Position numbers and translations under genes: made by a program
Source of the DNA: Albula goreensis
Lineage: Eukaryota > Chordata > Actinopteri > Albuliformes > Albulidae
Direction of reading: 5' to 3'
DNA length: 64,000 nucleotides
Assembly: GCA_022829145.1 (NCBI GenBank)
Contig: CM040746.1
Span: forward strand, 29,663,832-29,727,831
The notes under the pieces: model-generated
The model's input: the letters and a program-made list of their open reading frames with translations, nothing else
What the model was told of the DNA's origin: nothing
The model's database searches: none
Part shown: piece after piece, positions 34,794 to 47,300 of the stretch
Layout: each line of letters begins with the position of its first letter
How positions within the stretch are numbered: position 1 is the first letter of the stretch

Positions 34794-35046
34794 TTCTACC
34801 TTCAGTCTTTCACTTTTGCACACACTCTCAGGACAGATGCACCAGGCAAAGCCAGAGGAGCTGAAGAAAGGGCAGAAGCTGTGGTCACTCAATGCAATGT
34901 GCATACCCCCGTAAGTTCAAGGAGTTGCCAGGAAAGGAGAAAAAAGATTTTTTGGCAAATCTCTTTTCTCTGAGCAGATACTGAGCTGTGATATTGGTGG
35001 TATAGGAGGCATGTAGGAAGGGAAGGTTGTTACGGCTGATTGATTT

Positions 35047-35066
35047 AAAAAAAAAAAAAAAAAAAA
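35047..35066 (+). repeat. Poly(A) tract
   Basis: Twenty consecutive A residues in tp53 intron 1. Confidence 0.7.
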
Positions 35067-35289
35067 GAACCAGGAAGGAGCCATTTACCTTTTCATTTTA
35101 ATTACTTACACATTTGACCATATCCATCTCTATAAGCTAGAGTGGACCGGAATTAAATACAAACTTGTTTATGTGGCATAGTTCAATAAGATTAATTTTT
35201 CAAAAACCCATAATTACAGTATTCTAGTACAGAAAAAACAATGATTACAATGAAAAGAAAAAAGTCAGACTACAGTAGCTCTTTCAGGT

Positions 35290-35410
35290 GGTATGCAGGG
35301 CAGTGGTCCCTAACATCAGTCCTGATGCTGGTATGTATGCTGGTTTCTATTCCAACCACAACTGCAACCCAACAATCTTATCAAGCTGTTAATTGTTCAT
35401 AATTGTTCAT
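35290..35410. repeat. Fish dispersed repeat, copy in tp53 intron 1
   Basis: The pattern GGCAGTGGTCCCTAACATCA, then GTCCTGATGCTGGTATGTAT and GCTGGTTTCTATTCCAACCA, is a common teleost repeat style. A related block lies at 62368-62500 (CTCACTCCTGGTCCAGGACA). Confidence 0.35.
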
Positions 35411-36370
35411 GCTTTTCATAGTTAGAGAGATAATGTGTCATTATAGCTATGCATGTCATGAAGGAAAAGTTCCTGTACTCATATTGTGTTAGTGATTTTG
35501 CAAACCCAAATACAGAAAAAAGTATTATAGACTGGGGTGAATCAATACGCTCCTCAAGTCACTGAACAAATGATTAAGCACCTTTTTTCCTTATGCTTAC
35601 CTACACAATGCAGGTTTTGCAAATTATAATTAGCTTTGTCTTTGAATCCTTCATTAGCTACCAAATGGTTAGCTTTAGTGGTCATGTGTCCAGAATCACC
35701 CCAGTCTTGAATACGAGTTAAAACATTGTACTTGTCTTTATGCAGTTACCTACCATATGGCACAATGTGAAATAGGAACTTTTCTTCATGATATCAATGG
35801 CTATAATGGCAAAACATGTCTAATCATGAACAATTACAAGACAACCTCTCATAAAAACCACATTCTCACAGTCACACAGAACCGTACTGACTTAAGATCA
35901 AACGCCATTTAAAGTGAGAGGTAATACGTGCATCAGTATGCAAAAACCGTACTCAAATCAATCCAAACAGCTTCAAACTCTTTTACCCTCCTAAGTGCCT
36001 TCCGAATAACAAATCTGAACATTTTAACTCGAAGCCATTTTAAGACACTACGATAAAACGCAATACAGAGACGTAAAATAGATGACGTTAGTCGACGTAT
36101 GCCTGTTATGCTATGCTAGCTAGCATTCTTATTAGAAATCTTGTTTTTTCTTAACTCCATAATGGGGGTCTGTTTACAAAGATTTCTTCCCCAGTACTTA
36201 TATAGCCCATGTTTAACTAAATAGCTTTTCTAAGACGGATGGGCCCCGAATCAGACCCGCAAGTTAAATCTATCGTGCCTCAAGGTTTTTAACTGTTTAA
36301 TTCACAATGGCTAGCCGGTACCTTAGTAGTGAAACTATTTTGAAGGAGCGACCGATAAATTGATAGCTAC

Positions 36371-36440
36371 CTCTTCTTTTGAAGTCAATCTATGTCCGAT
36401 TTTTCCAGTCTTTCTGAGCTCCCCTGTCGATCTGAGCGTT
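36371..36440 (-). other. tp53: Probable non-coding exon 1 of tp53
   Basis: On the minus strand a short block ends in the donor AAGAG|GTAGCT (36371/36370). It lies in a local CpG-containing zone (36000-36450) 1.5 kb upstream of exon 2. A non-coding first exon is the rule for tp53 in vertebrates; the exact start is not determined. Confidence 0.4.
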
Positions 36441-36443
36441 GGA

Positions 36444-36451
36444 TGACGTAA
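36444..36451. promoter_or_regulatory. tp53: CRE/ATF-like site in the proximal tp53 promoter
   Basis: TGACGTAA, one base off the full CRE, immediately upstream of the proposed tp53 exon 1. Confidence 0.35.
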
Positions 36452-36459
36452 ATATTATT

Positions 36460-39400
36460 CTTAGATAGCTAAGGTAACGTTAGCTAATTAAACATTTGAT
36501 TTTTCAGGGATTTCAGAGCAGCCATGCGGTCTGACTGTCGGAATTCCCCGAAAACTCGTAGGAGGAGCTATATATCGTACAGTTGAAAGTGGATATGTCA
36601 GCTGATCACATATCCGCCAACCAGAGACTGGGCAATCTGATGTGTTTTTCGAATGTGTGTCTGATATGTATAGTCGATAGCATATAGAAAGCAGATATAA
36701 TTGTGTAAATGCAGTTGATAGGAAATCAAAAATAGCAACAAAGTCACTGTGTCGGCCAAATGTTCGGAATGGATTTTGCATTTTTTTCCGATTGAAAAGC
36801 AATATGGCACCTTGGCAGATTTTGAACCGTTATCCCTAAATCTCTTACCGAACCTTTATCACAGATATGAGAGATATCCCAAGTGCCATGCAACGTGAAT
36901 CTGGAAAAAAGGTCCACCTTCAGCCGCTGATTGTAAGGCCCACATTCAGATTGTCAGTGTTATGTGACTCAACCTCACCCTGCGCCATTGGTCACAGGCA
37001 TTGGAACCCTTGCAACCAGCAGGGAAGATTTGTTGAACAGTTCAAGTTGATCAAGTTATAAAACGCTCCAGTTCAGCGGCAGATCAAATTACTAATATGA
37101 CGTTAATGTAGACTTAAAATTTATATTGTTGCAATAGGAAAACCATCAGGAAAGTAGCTCACCTTATGGTTTGTTAGACCAGATTAATATGTATGCATAA
37201 TTAGACAGATATGTTTGTCTAAATCGTCAAAAATTACTCAAAATTTACTGTGTAACTTCGATTAAGGGTGCGTCCAATCAGGTATTTAGGGGCTTGCACA
37301 AAGCTCTTAATAGGGCATGAAAAAGGCTTTAGCCCTATCTGACTTCTCGTGCCTAACCAAGTAATTGAACAAGTCTGAAAAATAGCTATAGGGTACTCAG
37401 CACACTTAATGTGCATATTATGCACCCTTGCCTTTATCCTCCTTCTGAGCGTTAAGTGTTTCTGACATAATTGTTTTGATTCTCTATTTTCGTCCCATAA
37501 ATAAATGGAGTTTCATAGTCAAGAAGACGTACAAGAAAACCTTGTAAGCTATTGATAATCAACACAATATTAATATCACGACATCTAATCTAATGGTAGG
37601 ATGAGGATGCTCAGTTTTTATTACCGTAATTTGATTGTTTGTTGAAGCATCAAATGCTGTCCTGCTTGAAAGGTGTTATATATAAGTACATTAATTGATA
37701 TATTTTGATATATTTCAAGATGTCCAGTTTAAATAGCAAGTGTTTTCACATTAGCAGTAAAATGCAATTCAAGCTAGTATGTTTTGTAGTCAGCAAAATT
37801 GCACTGATTGAGGCATCATGAGGGTGGCACCAAACAAAAAGCCTGTCTCAGTGGACACTGAAAATTCTCCCTCATTCTTACCCCAGGTTTAACCGCTCTG
37901 CTTTTGTTCTGACTTTTACTTAACTGGAAGTGTCACTCCATATGATAAAAATTGGCAATTCAACACAGCACATGGCAATACTGTAAGGTCAGTACTTGCA
38001 TTTATGTCAGTACTTTATTAACCTGATCATTTAGGGAGCATTGGCATACTAATCAGTCCTCCCTGAGATGAAACTTGGATTTGGGACAACGTTTACACAA
38101 CATGGCAACACAAGAATGTACAAAATGATTTGAGCCTAAATTCCATTCTGTATACTTGTGGACTAATTACTTCCATACTCGTGTAATTATACAGGTTACT
38201 CCCAAGCATACTTGTGAGAACATGCACCATTTTTTTTACATTTGGAACCTACTTGACAACATCATTAAGGGCATAAGCACACCTTTTAATTTTTACTTTT
38301 CATGATATATATCATAAGTAACATGAAAAATAGTGTAATTAAGGTGACTGCCTTGTAAATACATTTATGTGTTTACATCTGTGGTTGCTAATGTAAATGG
38401 TGGTTACTGTGTTCTGCAGAATGATCTCTGGGAAGGAAGAGAACATACAAGCATGGGTTGATGCATACTCAAAAATGTGTCCCTGTCCCACACACAAGAG
38501 CATGTTCAGAGATCATGGTATGCACTTGATTTTTCAATACTTGGAAACTGTAACATTTAATGACAGAGACAATGGAAAATGCCTACTTAGTATGCAGAAT
38601 GATGGGCAGGCAAATCTGCCCTATTCAAGGCGGTGTGAGCTGATGTTAAATTGTGAATTTACTTTAAGGTTTTAATGGTATTAAACATAAGCTGCAATAG
38701 TAAGCCAGATAGTGTTTGTGGACAAATAACATGACATAAAAAGAAGTTTATTTCCTCCATTCAGGGTCAGCTAATTTAGCTAACTGCTAGCACATTCTCA
38801 AGTTCAGCACTTTTCTAACTCATTGCAATTTGCACTGGCACTGTTCTCCATTAACTTGCATTAAAACATGGTGATCTTGTAGATTCTACACCATGTTGGT
38901 TGTACCAGTTTCAAAACTGCTGAGCTCTTCAGACAGAAGTTTTTAGTCAATGACTTCATGAGTGCAAGCAGTTGGGTGCTAGTGCCCTCGAGGCAGAAAC
39001 CTTTACAGGTGATTTAAAATCTTGTGGCTGTCAGTTCCAGCTTGGTTCATGTAGGCAGTTATCAGTTGGAATATGTAATTAATTCTGTGCAGTTGCATGC
39101 TGTGGTTGGAGGATGGTGATCAGAACGAACAGGCCATATTGAGCTGCATAATGTGAGAAAGCTCATGCATACTTCCTGAAACCTCCATGCCGTGAACACA
39201 GCCAGCTTGTGTATGCTACAATCACTTCAACCAGCTTTCAAGACAGATTTTTTTTTTTTTTTGGCAAGGGATCACAGCTATGGTAGCTTGATTATCACAG
39301 ACCCATTTCAGAGATCCAGTCCCTGGTGATCATGGGTTTTAGGATGTGTTGGTTTTGAATACCTGAATGTTTAATTGGAATTTGGATACATGAATCAGAA

Positions 39401-42400
39401 AGAAAGAATTGAATGTAACTTGGTTTTTTTTTTAACTTGAATGTGTGTTGTGAAACATTATCTGAAGCTGAAATACATACATATTACAATTCTACATCCA
39501 ATAATGCAAGTTAGGAAATACAAATCAAAATTGATTAATTCAGATTCAACTGCTTTTGGTACTGATTGCATAGACATAACTGCACTCAGAACTTATGCTG
39601 TAGCTGGATGTGTGGGCTTTGCCTCACTTTGTGTCAGGCCGAAAATAGAGCCTTGAAACTGACAGTCATTGTGAAATCTAAAACTCTCCATATTACCACA
39701 ATACAGAAAACAGTTTTTTTAATGTCAGACCACAATTTACAATATCAGGATGCATGCACTCCAGCATACTTCCAGATTGACTGTTTTATGTACTCTGTTA
39801 AATCTGACAAATCGTAGTCTCTCGCTTTCAGAGAAAATATCAGAGAATATTGTATATATTGTGCTAAATATATGTAATATATCTTAAGAACATGAATTAT
39901 TTTCTCTACACAAATTATATATATTCATATGTACAAATTTACATGGGAAATATACAATTTACCAATATGTCTCAAGTTCTGCAAGAAAATATCAATATAC
40001 TGCATTTTGTAATTTGTATTATAAATATAGCTTATATTTGGAATCAAATCAATTATTTAGAATATACATAAGAATTGTGCAAACACAATGTACAGTATGC
40101 ACAATAACATTGGGGAAAAGTTTGACCTTTTCATCAATGCCATGGTGTAGCCAACAGGGACCCACAACAAATATATATCTGACCTGCTGTGACCTAACTT
40201 CTGCCATATAATTAAAAACCAGCCGCCTGTGTACTCAGAGACCAGTCCTAAAACAGCATAGGAAGTGAAGCACCATGTGCTGTGAGTAAGGAGGAGGTGC
40301 CTGCAAGTGTCCTACACCAAGAGAAGCTAAATGCCAACCAGCATGAGTCTTTCCCTAAAAATAATTCCAATGATAACTATAATTCACATATCCTATAAAT
40401 TTATTGTTATTTAAAATACATGTAGAATATGTTAAACACTTTTACAACACCAAATCATTGAATGCATATGCCCAGTGGTTAAGATTATTCAAAAGCATAA
40501 TCACAATGTTGTGCAGGGAAGATGTGCTTGTATATGAGTAATTACTTTGTGCATGTGTCATTGAACCTTTGTCTTATTTATTTTGGGTGCAATTTATCAC
40601 CCACTTATTCACTTTACAGATCAATCCAGATATGTACAAGTAGCAAACAGTTGCATTAGAAAGAAGAGGAAATTGAAAAAGCAGTTGAAAGAGGCAAAAG
40701 CAAATGCTGTTCAGCCATTTTGAAGCATAAAGCAGGCACACTTTCAATTGCGCACATCACCCATTTTCTTGTATACAGTATATAAACAATAAGGCTTCAA
40801 ATACAATCTATCCTGATTGAGCTCGCAAAATTGGTTTAGAAGACTTGGATTTATAAATTTAGCATATCAGACTGCTTTTGTAGTTGGAATTCTAATTGAA
40901 GTAACTTAGCCTTTGTGTGCTGACAGGCAGTGAATATTTCTATTTTTAAATCTTCATTACTTAAATCCATCAAGATTCATTAGAACGATATTATTGAACC
41001 ATGTCTTGGTTTCATTATCTTCTTATTTGATTATATCTTGTACTACATATCTATATCTATAGAGTACAACTACTGTACTTTAGATCTCAACTAACAAGGA
41101 TAACATGTGCATGGATTAGCTTCATGTTTATAGGGATATAAACAGGAGTAGGACAATTATTCACAGTTATGATGGTTTGCAGTTTGAAATGTTTTTCGTT
41201 GTCATGTCCAATGTGACATTCCAGTGAATTTCTCCAATTAACTTACCTGTTGCAATTAAAATAACAATTAAAAATCAACAAAAACAGTATTTGCAAGAAA
41301 AAAAACGTTGTCTGAAGCAAATGACAATTGGCAGAAAAATAAAAAGGATTCCTATTTATACACACCGTTTTAATATAGTTTCCATAAATACATCAAAAGA
41401 TGTGATGTATTTTAAAATATGGGCAACAATGTATGAAATGTAGCTTGCACAATATTGTATTAAAATATATTAGAATATACACAGCACGTAGGAACACTTC
41501 TATTTCATCTATCAATAAACAATGCATATATCTATAGGTTATCTATATTTAATGTATTCCCCTTTAAGTATGGTTTTAAATGCCTTCAAAGGAAGTTTCT
41601 CACAGTAAAAGTAAATCCAAATATAAGCAGAAATAGTAAAATGCTGAGCTACTAATGTATATGGAATGTGAATCTTAATCAGTAAAAATGAAAAAAAGGC
41701 CAAATGCTTACTAAACATTTTATAAGTTATTATAAGTTATGAAATGTAATTTGTATTTTGCAATACATTGCCTGTTCAAGTTAATAAATGATTTACATCA
41801 ACTAATTTATTATTTTACAGAGTGTAATTTATTAAAAACAGACTCAGAGATACTCCTCATGATATTGCAATGAGTTACAGGGGAGAAGGCATGTATAGGC
41901 ATGTATAGTTCTCAAATACTGCTATTTTGAGCTAAATATTGCCTGAAACAAACTGTAAAATTATTTGTAAGCGCTGCAGTATTAAATGGGATATACACAA
42001 AATGGCATCCACCGAAAGCTTCCTGATTGCAGTGTGATGTTGGGTAAATGTTAAAGATTTATATTACGATTTAATCGAAAATAAATATTAATATTTACAT
42101 AAGCATTGATTTTTTTAAGGAATATGTATTCTCTCTTTTCTTGAGAATCAATTCCCTTTGCAAAAAGATCAAAACAATAGATTTGTATGTGTAGATAAAG
42201 GTGTTTTTATAAAGTGAAATACTTGAAACTACCCAAAACTTTAATAAAAAAATAACGATTGTTATAAGAAATAAATTGAGTTATAACCAATCGGAACAAT
42301 ACGTATGTTCAATATTTTCATTGCTAAAAAATATTGATAAAAGCTGTCAAGGCAAATATTGACTGAAAAATGAAACATATATCCTTTATATCGTAAAAAC

Positions 42401-42909
42401 CAGATATATTATAGCAAAAGTGTATTTAAATCGATATCAAAATGTGCTAACGACAAAAGCAAGTCATAAAAATACATTTATTTGTCAAAAAAACAATAAC
42501 TTTGAGATCCTGCTTCCTCACAGTACAACCTGTCCCTTTTACAAACAGAGACTCATAAAATGGCGCTCTTCACACCGAACATAGAACAGAACTTTGTAAG
42601 CTGGTTTCGAAAGATATATAAAACTCCGAATATTATTTTCTTCCAAACTCCAAATATTACTTTTAGGCAAGAATTAACAGTATAGGGTCCTGACAGCTTC
42701 CCCAAAACTGTCATCTACCACATGTTGCTACCAAACAGCTAAATACAACCTTCTTCCCAGGTAATACAACACAAAAGGAAAAAAACGCTTGTTTTAACTG
42801 AGGAAAACTCAACTAAACTGTATAGATACATTGTGTTTCGGGCTTATAATGCCAACATGCAAAACATGGCAAAGCAAGCTGATCAAACTGCAAGTTCTAA
42901 GATGGAGTC
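36460..42909. other. Long AT-rich stretch upstream of tp53
   Basis: About 6.4 kb without a supported exon. It contains short T- and A-runs (39248-39262) and very AT-rich sequence from 39800 to 42500. If the 43 kb exon belongs to tp53, this is part of its first intron. Confidence 0.5.
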
Positions 42910-42915
42910 ACCCAC

Positions 42916-43010
42916 CTTCCAAGGCTGAGGGCTGGAGGTGCCAAGAGTTCTCCCAAATCAGCTTCTAAATTTAACTGACTTTCAAATAACAAATTTAAAT
43001 CCGAATCCAT
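42916..43010 (-). CDS. Isolated first coding exon; candidate alternative N-terminal exon of tp53
   Basis: ATG at 43010 has a near-ideal start context (AAAACCATGG) and opens 31 codons beginning MDSDLNLLFESQLNLEADLG, then LGELLAPPALSLG, before a donor AG|GTGGGT at 42916/42915 (phase 2). The peptide is acidic with hydrophobic clusters (LNLLF, LGELL), like a transactivation domain. No other minus-strand exon was found before tp53 exon 2, whose acceptor at 34860 gives a matching phase: AG joins C to make Ser, then 22 open codons lead directly into the tp53 ATG. That would add 54 residues to p53. Alternatively it is the first exon of an unrelated transcript, or of a gene whose next exon I missed. 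I do not recognise the peptide. Confidence 0.45.
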
Positions 43011-43071
43011 GGTTTTGAGTTTTGGGGACCCAACGTGGGGGTGATTATGCTTATATTGAACTTAAACAAAA

Positions 43072-43199
43072 CCGGAAGGGGAGGTTGTCAGAAATTGGGG
43101 GGATGGGGCATCAAATAAGAGGTAAAAACGTCAGGAAAACGAAAGAAAATTAACCAATGAGAATTCACAAGGAAAACAGGGGTCTAACACGGCGCCAAA
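43072..43199. promoter_or_regulatory. Promoter cluster: ETS, ISRE, CCAAT and E2F motifs
   Basis: Upstream of the 43010 ATG lie CCGGAAG (43072-43078, ETS), GAAAACGAAAG (43135-43145, fitting the ISRE core GAAANNGAAA), CCAAT (43154-43158) and TTTGGCGCC on the minus strand (43191-43199, E2F). On the plus strand a consensus donor ACA|GTAAGT near 43322/43323 hints at a divergent transcript. Confidence 0.45.
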
Positions 43200-43910
43200 T
43201 AGTGTATCTGTGGCCCCAGAATCTATCAGAGCCCTCGCCCCAGAAACATATCACTGAGCCGAGCATCAGCTTTCAAAATAACAGGGAGACCAAGAAAGGA
43301 GAGAAAAGCAGGAAGCACAAGACAGTAAGTCTGATTTAATAATGATTGTAAATTAGCGTTATCTGAGATTAAAAATGATGCTGTTGGTCTGCAAAAAACA
43401 TAAACAATGCCAAAAAGAAAATAATAAACACACCAACCCTCAAAGATGTAACCGACACCTCAGTCCTTTCAGTTCCATTTGACTGGGCTGATTCATTCAT
43501 GCTGACAGCTGGTTTCAAATATAAAAATGTCACATACCCACAGAAAGAAATATTCCAATTCCTGGATCTTCTGCTCATTCACCTCATTACCCAAACTTTG
43601 TTCTGTGTCTCTAACAGTGTTTCACAGTAGTTTGAAATGACTAGCATCACGGAAGTGCTGAGTAATTTGTTTTTTTTTCTCCCGCTCTCTTTCTCATACC
43701 GGCTCATGCTGCATTGACAACTTCCGCCCGCCTTATTTTTTCACTGCCTGGCAGGTATTCAAATTGAATCCACCACATCCCCTGCATGCTTTCTCTCTCC
43801 CTCCCTGTCTTTGTCAGCAGACTTATCAGAATTATCTTTCTCACTTGAGCTCTGTAGATGTTGTCCATTTTATTACAGTTCCCTCTTATTTCAGTGGATC
43901 TTATTCTCTC

Positions 43911-43951
43911 TCACACATACACCCACGCACACGCGCACACACACACACACC
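43911..43951 (+). repeat. (CA)n microsatellite
   Basis: An imperfect CA dinucleotide tract with CG interruptions. Confidence 0.8.
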
Positions 43952-44233
43952 AATCGGATGTGACCCAATTCAACTGAAACAATGGACCAGCTGTTTCTTA
44001 AACACTGCATTTTCTCAGACTTCTTACTGATAAAATATGTGGGTGGGAAGTACACTGAAACATCCCTGTGAATGTACTGTACATTCTGTGTTTTCACTCG
44101 CCATTTTATTACTCAAAGTGATGTGGTCTTGCAGTGCTCATTTCCCCATCCTTTTTGGTTTGTGGGACTTGGATAATATTCAAGTGATACAATATGATGA
44201 CTATGATTATGTGATAAGTTAAATATTGTGCAC

Positions 44234-44235
<2 letters not shown>

Positions 44236-44281
<46 letters not shown>

Positions 44282-44300
44282 GTGAGAGAGAGAGAGAGAA
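44236..44300 (+). repeat. (GA)n microsatellite
   Basis: About 42 bp of pure GA followed by an interruption (ACGAGT) and a further 16 bp of GA. Confidence 0.9.
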
Positions 44301-47300
44301 TTGGCAAAGTTGGGGATACTTGGTTGTGAAAATACATTTCATATGAAAAGCAACTGCTAACATTTTCTAAAAGACAAGGCTATTGTCTGCGTTATGTTTT
44401 AACCTGGTTAAAGGTGGTTTGCCCTGTGTTATTATTTCCGTTCTGCAGTCCTTCAAATGAAGAGAGAAACTGACAGTGAGAGTATTGAAATTAGTCAGTG
44501 TCACACATATGAGGAGAAGCAACGGTAGAGTGCACAGCAACCAATCAAAACCCTGTTGCTGAGGCTGAGGATTTAGACGTCACATCCTCTCCCCACATTT
44601 TTGCATGGCCTCTGTTTGTTGTAATTTCCATCATAAGTTCCTCATTTACAGAAAACAAGGAACAAAAATACAGCATATTCTCATTGGTCCTTGTGAAATT
44701 ATCTAGATATTTCCATCAAAATAAAACCATTTATGAGGTCATATGCAGTTAGATTACTAAATTAATTATTCATAAAGTATGACCATTTCAAAACATTGTC
44801 TTTAATAAATTTGATTTGTGTATTTTGTTTGTTTTTTATCACCTCTGTCAAAAAGCACTTATTTAGTATTACTGTATGTTGAAGTCATCACAGAAATAGA
44901 CTTTTCCTTGCAAAGACAGAGGACTGTAATGTGGTATATAGTTGTATGAGGACACTGAGACATCCTCTGAAATTAAACATATTTCTCGCCTGAGGGGGGC
45001 AACATAGTCCCTTATTTCAAATTCCCTTTACAACAGTGAGAAACACCATTTGCGCCACAGTTTTTGCTTTGAAATGTAGTGTATGCATTGAAGTTCAATA
45101 TACAGCAAGAAAAAGTGACTAGCTGAAATGTGTGAAACATCAAGGAGCTGTAAAATGGTATGAATATGAGTTAAAAAATAGCTGTAAGACCGTATCTCGT
45201 CCTCCTGTACATGGCCACAGGGAGAACATTCACATCATCTGACTTGCTGTCACCTGTTTGACCAGTCACATGGCCTGTGTGTTTGTATGAGCTCATGTGA
45301 CTTTCACTGAAATGCCAGTGATTGTATGGACAACATCACAGGCCTCCAAGGATTTATCTTGGTTTTGAGATGGGGAAAGGAGATGGCATTATCAGTATGT
45401 CACAATAATGTGCATGAGTGAATGCAGGACTGAGGGGAGGGCTTGTCTGTCACAGGGTACAGGAGTGTGAGTGCTGGCTGGGTTTCTTCTGCAGTCTCCC
45501 TCTGCCTCTCTGTTTCACAGTCTGCGCCAGAAAGGACAGCCCGACCTTTCAAACCAAACTGGCACTCAGACAGACAGACAGACAGATTAGGTTTCTGTCA
45601 TCATCCTCATCCAAAAAATTGTATCATTGTTTCATCTCTATATTAATCATCAAATGTGATAATGAAAATGTCATACAGTGAAGCTTTCTTACTTTTTTTA
45701 TTTGTGATGAAAACCAGATACCTAGGTACTTTACTATACTAAATGCTACTATGAGCTGTAAATCATTGAATTGTCTGAACAAATCAAAAGCTTTTACTCT
45801 CATCTGAAAAGAAATGATTGGGTAGCTAAGCCAAGTTTCTGGCTGGCTTCATAGTCAACAGAGAGGAAATACTGGGAAGGTGGAAAAATGCTACTTGATC
45901 AATACATTTACAGTTTTATTCATTTTTGATGCCACATATACAGAACATAGAGCTGGATGATCCAACAAAATCCCAAAATGACAAATAATAGTTTTTTCAT
46001 GATATTGATACCATGATGGTTTTGATGATACCATTTAAGAAACTACTCAAAAGGAAATGTAGTGTAGGGTGAACCTAATCCAGCCAAATGCAAAGTTTTT
46101 ACACTGCAGTGGCCCATCAATTTTCATGATATCCTTATGCAGGCACCCTGACAGTGTTACTTTATCAGTGATTAGTCTGCTAATTTTCTTAATTGTGATC
46201 TGTTTGTATACATTTCTTTCTTTGGCATTTCAGTTTTTCTATGCAGCTAAAAAGAGTGTGCATTTACAATTTTCTTTTCATTTTTTAAGGGATAATAATG
46301 TCTTACATTATTTTGGCAGGCTCTGGGTTCCTCTCCCAGCCATGTACTAAGGCCCAGGGCACTGTTCTATGAGGATTGAGTTTCTCTCCATTTAGTGTGA
46401 GCCACACACATGACTCTGACTGGGGCCCTGGCTTTGGGAGCTGGTGTCAGGTTCAGCCCCTCTTTCTCAATCAGCATCTGCGATCAGTGCATGACAAGAA
46501 GGGGGGCACTGTGGGAAGGACAGACTGGAATGAGGTAGGTGTGTGCTGATCAGGGAGGTTGTGAAGCACAGAGTAGGCATTTTTCCATTACGAGTTTGGC
46601 GAGTTGTATCTAACACGATTGCTGCCCTCTGACAGCATCCCTTTTATCCCCCCTTAAAATCCGCTCCTGTGACACCAAGTTTCTCCACCCTCCCCTCTCT
46701 GACTATCAGAATGGTATACCCTGCCATTCAGGAGCACCTGTTGCCTTGGAGTAGGATTAATCTTTTTCATATGGAATAGGGGAGGGGTGAGGGCTAGGAG
46801 TGGTAGGATAGGTCGAGTGACTGACCCCTTTGGCATGCGTTCTGAAATAGCAGGGGATTTACGACCGATGAAAAGATAGACAATAGCCACCCGGACGGGC
46901 CCAGAACAGACTATGTCCAGAAGTGTTGAGTCACAGCTTCGATTGGCGACGATCACTGGCATTAGTACTCAGGAGACCCCCACAGCACCCTCTCATCTCC
47001 ACACACTGGTATGTCTCCAGGTCCAGTTTACCGCTGCTGGGGTCCTGCACATGCACGTCAATGGGCGTGTGTGAATGGGCGTGGGACGCCTGGGAACTCA
47101 ACCGAGACTTATCCAAGCTGGTGCTCCACATGGCTAGTAAAGGAAACTTGCTAACTCACAGTACTTCCATATGTACTTCCATATGCTACTCATAATAGGA
47201 TTTCACAAGTTCATCAAGTTTCTAATGCAGTTTTAATCACATTTTACATTGCAGTATGCACTGCACATTGCATGCAGTGGGGGCAGTGCTGTCAACAACA

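Noticed and set aside
36867..37061. Plus-strand 64-codon frame upstream of tp53.
   Set aside because: No splice signals, motif or plausible partner; expected by chance.
43157..43339. Plus-strand frame MRIHKENRGLTRRQ considered as first exon of a WRAP53-like divergent gene.
   Set aside because: No similarity to WRAP53 is visible. Only the donor near 43322 is notable, so it is mentioned as a possible divergent transcript, not a gene.
44109..44363. Minus-strand frames rich in Leu/Ser (SLSLSL).
   Set aside because: They are translations of the GA microsatellite and carry no other coding sign.
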